A stretch of 43,802 nucleotides of DNA from Clostridium sp. OM02-18AC (GTDB lineage Bacteria > Bacillota > Clostridia > Lachnospirales > Lachnospiraceae). Below, in pieces: positions 41,326 to 43,802 of the stretch. The translations under genes and the position numbers were made by a program. The notes below the pieces were generated by a model. It did no database searches. It worked only from the letters and a program-made list of their open reading frames with translations, and was not told the DNA's origin. Where the stretch lies: the NCBI RefSeq assembly GCF_003481825.1, contig NZ_QULW01000019.1, positions 1 through 43,802 on the forward strand. The letters are read 5' to 3'. Numbering within the stretch: position 1 is the first letter of the stretch; each line of letters begins with the position of its first letter.

Positions 41326-43302
41326 ATGAGCTTTCTGAATAAAAAACACACAGCAGCTGTGGACAGCGCCCCGGCAGCTGACGGTTTAACCGGAACCGCA
41401 GAGGATGTTGATGCGGTGATGAAAAAATATGACAGGGAATCGAACGTCCGTGTATGGGAAGGAAAGCCGAAAGCCGTGATCCGTTTCCTGATGGCAGCAT
41501 TTTCCCTGTTCTGCATTTACCTGACCCTGGTGGATAAGAGTCTTCCAGAGGTTCGCCTGACGCTGTTTCTGGCTATGATCATCATCATCGGATTTTTAAA
41601 CTATCCGGTCAAAAAAGGGCACGTCCGTGTAAACTACATTCCGTGGTATGATATTGTACTGATGGTCGCAGGCGCAGGTCCATTTCTTTACTTTGCAGCA
41701 AACGCACAGAAAATCCTGTTAACCAGCTACAGTGTCATTTCCAAAGACCCGTTTATGCTGGCTCTGGCCATCGTTGCCATTCTTGTTCTGGTTGAGCTTT
41801 GCCGCCGGTGTGTCGGCCTGCCGATCCTGTTTGTAGTCGGTGCACTGCTGATCTACACCTTTGCAAATGTCCGTTTTGGTAAGGTTGTTTACGATCTGTT
41901 CTACACCACCAATGGTGTTATGAACACCCCGATCAATGTATGTCAGAAATACATTGTGGTCTTCATTATCTTTGGTGCTTTCCTGGAGCGGACCAGTATT
42001 TCCGCATTCTTCATTGACCTTGCAAACTGCGTGGCAGGTTCCTCCTGCGGCGGTCCGGCGAAGGTAGCTGTTATTTCCTCTGCTCTGTGCGGCATGGTTT
42101 CCGGTTCTTCCGTAGGAAACACCGTAACTACCGGTTCCGTCACCATCCCGATGATGATCAAGACCGGCTACAAACCGGATTTTGCAGGCGCTGTTGAGGC
42201 AGCAGCATCCACCGGCGGACAGATCATGCCGCCGATCATGGGCGCAGCCGCATTCCTCATGGCAGAGTACACCGGTGTTCCGTACTCCCGCATTGCAGTC
42301 CTTGCAATTCTTCCGGCAATCCTGTATTTTGCAGGTATTTACATTGCTGTACATCTGGAAGCAAAGAAGCTTGGCTTAAAGGGACTTGATAAAGATAGCC
42401 TTCCGAAATTCAGCTACCTGATCCGCAAAATCTATCTGCTGGCTCCGCTTGTAGTTCTTGTCGTTCTGGTATCCAATGGTACCCGTACCATGCAGAGCTC
42501 CGCAGCAATCGCAATCCTGGTAACTATCGTAGTAGGTCTGTTCAACTCCGATAACCGTATCAACGTAAGCAAGATCATCGATGCGCTGGAGGCAGGCGGC
42601 AAGGGAACCATCACTGTAGCATCTGCATGTACCATGGCTGGTATCGTAGCCGGCTGCATCACTTCTACCGGTCTTGCATCCAAACTTCTGCGTGCCATTG
42701 TATCTGCATCCGGCGGTGTCATGATCGTAGCACTGCTTCTGACCATGCTTTGCTGTATCGTTCTTGGTATGGGCGTTCCGACCACCGCAACCTACTGCAT
42801 CATGGCAGCAACCTGTGCCCCGATCCTCATGAGCCCGGAAATTGGTGTTGAGATGCTCGCAGCACACTTCTTTGTATTCTACTTTGGTATCGTGGCAGAT
42901 ATCACCCCGCCGGTTGCACTGGCCGCCTACGCAGGCGCCGCCATCGCAAAGGCTGGACCGATGAAGACCGCGTTCAACGCAAGCCGTCTTGCCATCGCAG
43001 CATTCATCGTACCGTACATTATCGCCATGAATCCGGCTATGCTGTTCATCAACACCACTATCCCGGAGGTTGTTATGATCACCATCACCAGCCTCATCGG
43101 TATCTTCGGTGTGGCAGCCGGTTTAAGTGGATTCGTATTCCGCAACATGAAATGGTGGGAGCGTATCCTCTGCATTGTAGGTGGTCTGACCCTGCTCGTA
43201 CCGGGAAGCCTGACCGACCTTATCGGACTGGTTCTGGTAGGTGCGGTATGCGTACTGGGATACCAGGCAGCCAAGAAAGAGAAGGAGATGCTGGCTGCAT
43301 AA
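41326..43302 (+). CDS. TRAP transporter fused permease (4TM plus 12TM)
   Basis: A 658-residue membrane protein with about 16-17 hydrophobic helices, in which the small DctQ-like and large DctM-like subunits are fused, as is usual with TAXI partners. The cytoplasmic start has about 45 polar residues. Landmarks: FLERTSISAFFIDLAN, GMVSGSSVGNTVTTGSVTIP and ASTGGQIMPPIMGAAAFLM in the middle, then GMGVPTTATYCIMAAT and ADITPPVALAAYAG near the end. It uses an ion gradient to import the ligand captured by the TAXI protein. GGAAGGGG lies before the ATG. The structured repeat begins at its stop codon. Confidence 0.94.
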   Translation: MSFLNKKHTAAVDSAPAADGLTGTAEDVDAVMKKYDRESNVRVWEGKPKAVIRFLMAAFSLFCIYLTLVDKSLPEVRLTLFLAMIIIIGFLNYPVKKGHVRVNYIPWYDIVLMVAGAGPFLYFAANAQKILLTSYSVISKDPFMLALAIVAILVLVELCRRCVGLPILFVVGALLIYTFANVRFGKVVYDLFYTTNGVMNTPINVCQKYIVVFIIFGAFLERTSISAFFIDLANCVAGSSCGGPAKVAVISSALCGMVSGSSVGNTVTTGSVTIPMMIKTGYKPDFAGAVEAAASTGGQIMPPIMGAAAFLMAEYTGVPYSRIAVLAILPAILYFAGIYIAVHLEAKKLGLKGLDKDSLPKFSYLIRKIYLLAPLVVLVVLVSNGTRTMQSSAAIAILVTIVVGLFNSDNRINVSKIIDALEAGGKGTITVASACTMAGIVAGCITSTGLASKLLRAIVSASGGVMIVALLLTMLCCIVLGMGVPTTATYCIMAATCAPILMSPEIGVEMLAAHFFVFYFGIVADITPPVALAAYAGAAIAKAGPMKTAFNASRLAIAAFIVPYIIAMNPAMLFINTTIPEVVMITITSLIGIFGVAAGLSGFVFRNMKWWERILCIVGGLTLLVPGSLTDLIGLVLVGAVCVLGYQAAKKEKEMLAA

Positions 43303-43626
43303 AATAAACAATTTAGCACAGTAAGTCCGAAAGCCCCCGCCCCGCCATGCATAAACGCATTCACGCCAATTTTCGCCCGTTTTGCTCCGCCGCCTATTAG
43401 ATTGCTTCTCCGCTAACTCGCTCACTGCGTTCGCTCAGACAGAGCTCCGAAGCAATCGCTATGCTCACAAAACGGGCAAAATTGGCTAAAAGAATGCGCT
43501 TATGCATGGCGGGGCGGGGGCTTTCTACTGTGTTGGCTCCACTACATACAAAAAACCTGCAACCACTACTGAAATGGCAGAGATAGGCTAACTATCTGCC
43601 AAATCAGTAATGGTTGCAGGTTTTTA
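43303..43626. repeat. Structured repeat family, copy 2
   Basis: It starts immediately after the TRAP permease stop with the same left end as copy 1 (AATAAACAAT...GCACAGTAA). The 34-base arms 43329-43362 and 43492-43525 pair with one mismatch. The core stem is GATTGCTT (43400-43407) / AAGCAATC (43450-43457), different from copy 1 yet still complementary. The terminator-like hairpin (43550-43572 with 43604-43626) is almost identical to copy 1. The loop sequence between core stem arms is nearly unchanged. Confidence 0.85.
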
Positions 43627-43699
43627 TGTTAGTAAAGCCAGTACACAGGAAACGCAAGCCAGCCGGTACAGGATAAGCATTTGTTTGAAAATCCGTGAG

Positions 43700-43802
43700 T
43701 GGGCGAGCATAGCGTTGGAACGGAGACCCTTGTTTGAGCACGCAGCGCGTGCGAGTTTGGGTCGCAGTTCCAACAATAGGCGGCGCAGCCTACGAGCAAA
43801 AG
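43700..43802 (+). repeat. Structured repeat family, copy 3 (inverted, partial)
   Basis: Read on the plus strand this segment resembles the reverse complement of the core of copies 1 and 2: GAGCATAGCG, a stem GTTGGAAC (43714-43721) closing with GTTCCAAC (43767-43774), an inner TTTGAGCACGCAG-type loop, and CAATAGGCGGCGCAGC. The stem bases are again different but pair perfectly. The window ends inside it, so outer arms cannot be checked. Confidence 0.65.

Noticed and set aside
43123..43425. Minus-strand open frame across the TRAP permease end and the repeat
   Set aside because: It is a shadow of a strongly supported membrane-protein gene and of a structured repeat.

Overview
The window looks like chromosome from an anaerobic, endospore-forming Clostridia, most like Lachnospiraceae. 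The pointers are moderate GC, strong AGGAGG ribosome binding sites, two T-box leaders, a spoIIA operon, a spoVA operon with a sigma-G-type promoter, TRAP/TAXI transport, Old-Yellow-type flavin/Fe-S ene-reductases and a thioredoxin-reductase-like flavoprotein without an NADPH motif. No species can be named from sequence alone. No prophage, integrase, transposase or CRISPR array was seen.

Layout. 82-190: tRNA-Glu and terminator. 311-3741: a NitT/TauT-type ABC importer operon headed by a cysteine-rich protein that ends in a hydrogenase-like cysteine motif. 4292-7672: sugar genes (FGGY kinase, AraD-type epimerase, small transaldolase). 7715-8995: a T-box leader and a trpB that loses its C-terminal quarter and ends in a tail resembling TrpA. 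9205-11136: a GGDEF / receiver / HD-GYP protein. 11136-11699: a composite structured repeat bounded by 22-bp inverted ends. 11943-16149: aldehyde dehydrogenase, YprB-like nuclease, a small protein, an ArsC/Spx-like protein and a methyltransferase. 16320-19678: tRNA-Val, tRNA-Met, Val T-box, valS. 19752-22580: folC, a 44-residue protein and a membrane TPR protein. 22760-26852: spoIIAA-spoIIAB-sigF, a small protein, then a small membrane protein with spoVAA-AB-AC. 26945-27117: two tRNA-Leu on the minus strand. 27220-28331: half of an FMN riboswitch ahead of the TrxB-like flavoprotein. 28562-32718: MarR regulator and a heterodimeric ABC exporter. 32951-43302: a catabolic-looking locus with two ene-reductases, a YdiB-like quinate/shikimate dehydrogenase, a divergent LysR regulator, a TIM-barrel enzyme and a TRAP/TAXI importer. 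43303-43802: a second copy of the structured repeat and an inverted, partial third copy.

The most notable points are: (1) a structured repeat family present three times, whose stems differ in sequence but keep pairing through compensatory changes; (2) a cluster that could import and reductively metabolise quinate/shikimate-like cyclic acids; (3) the trpB truncation with a possible trpB-trpA deletion junction; and (4) an orphan 5' half of an FMN riboswitch upstream of a probable ferredoxin-dependent flavin thioredoxin reductase. All functional statements come from motifs read by eye; no database search was possible.
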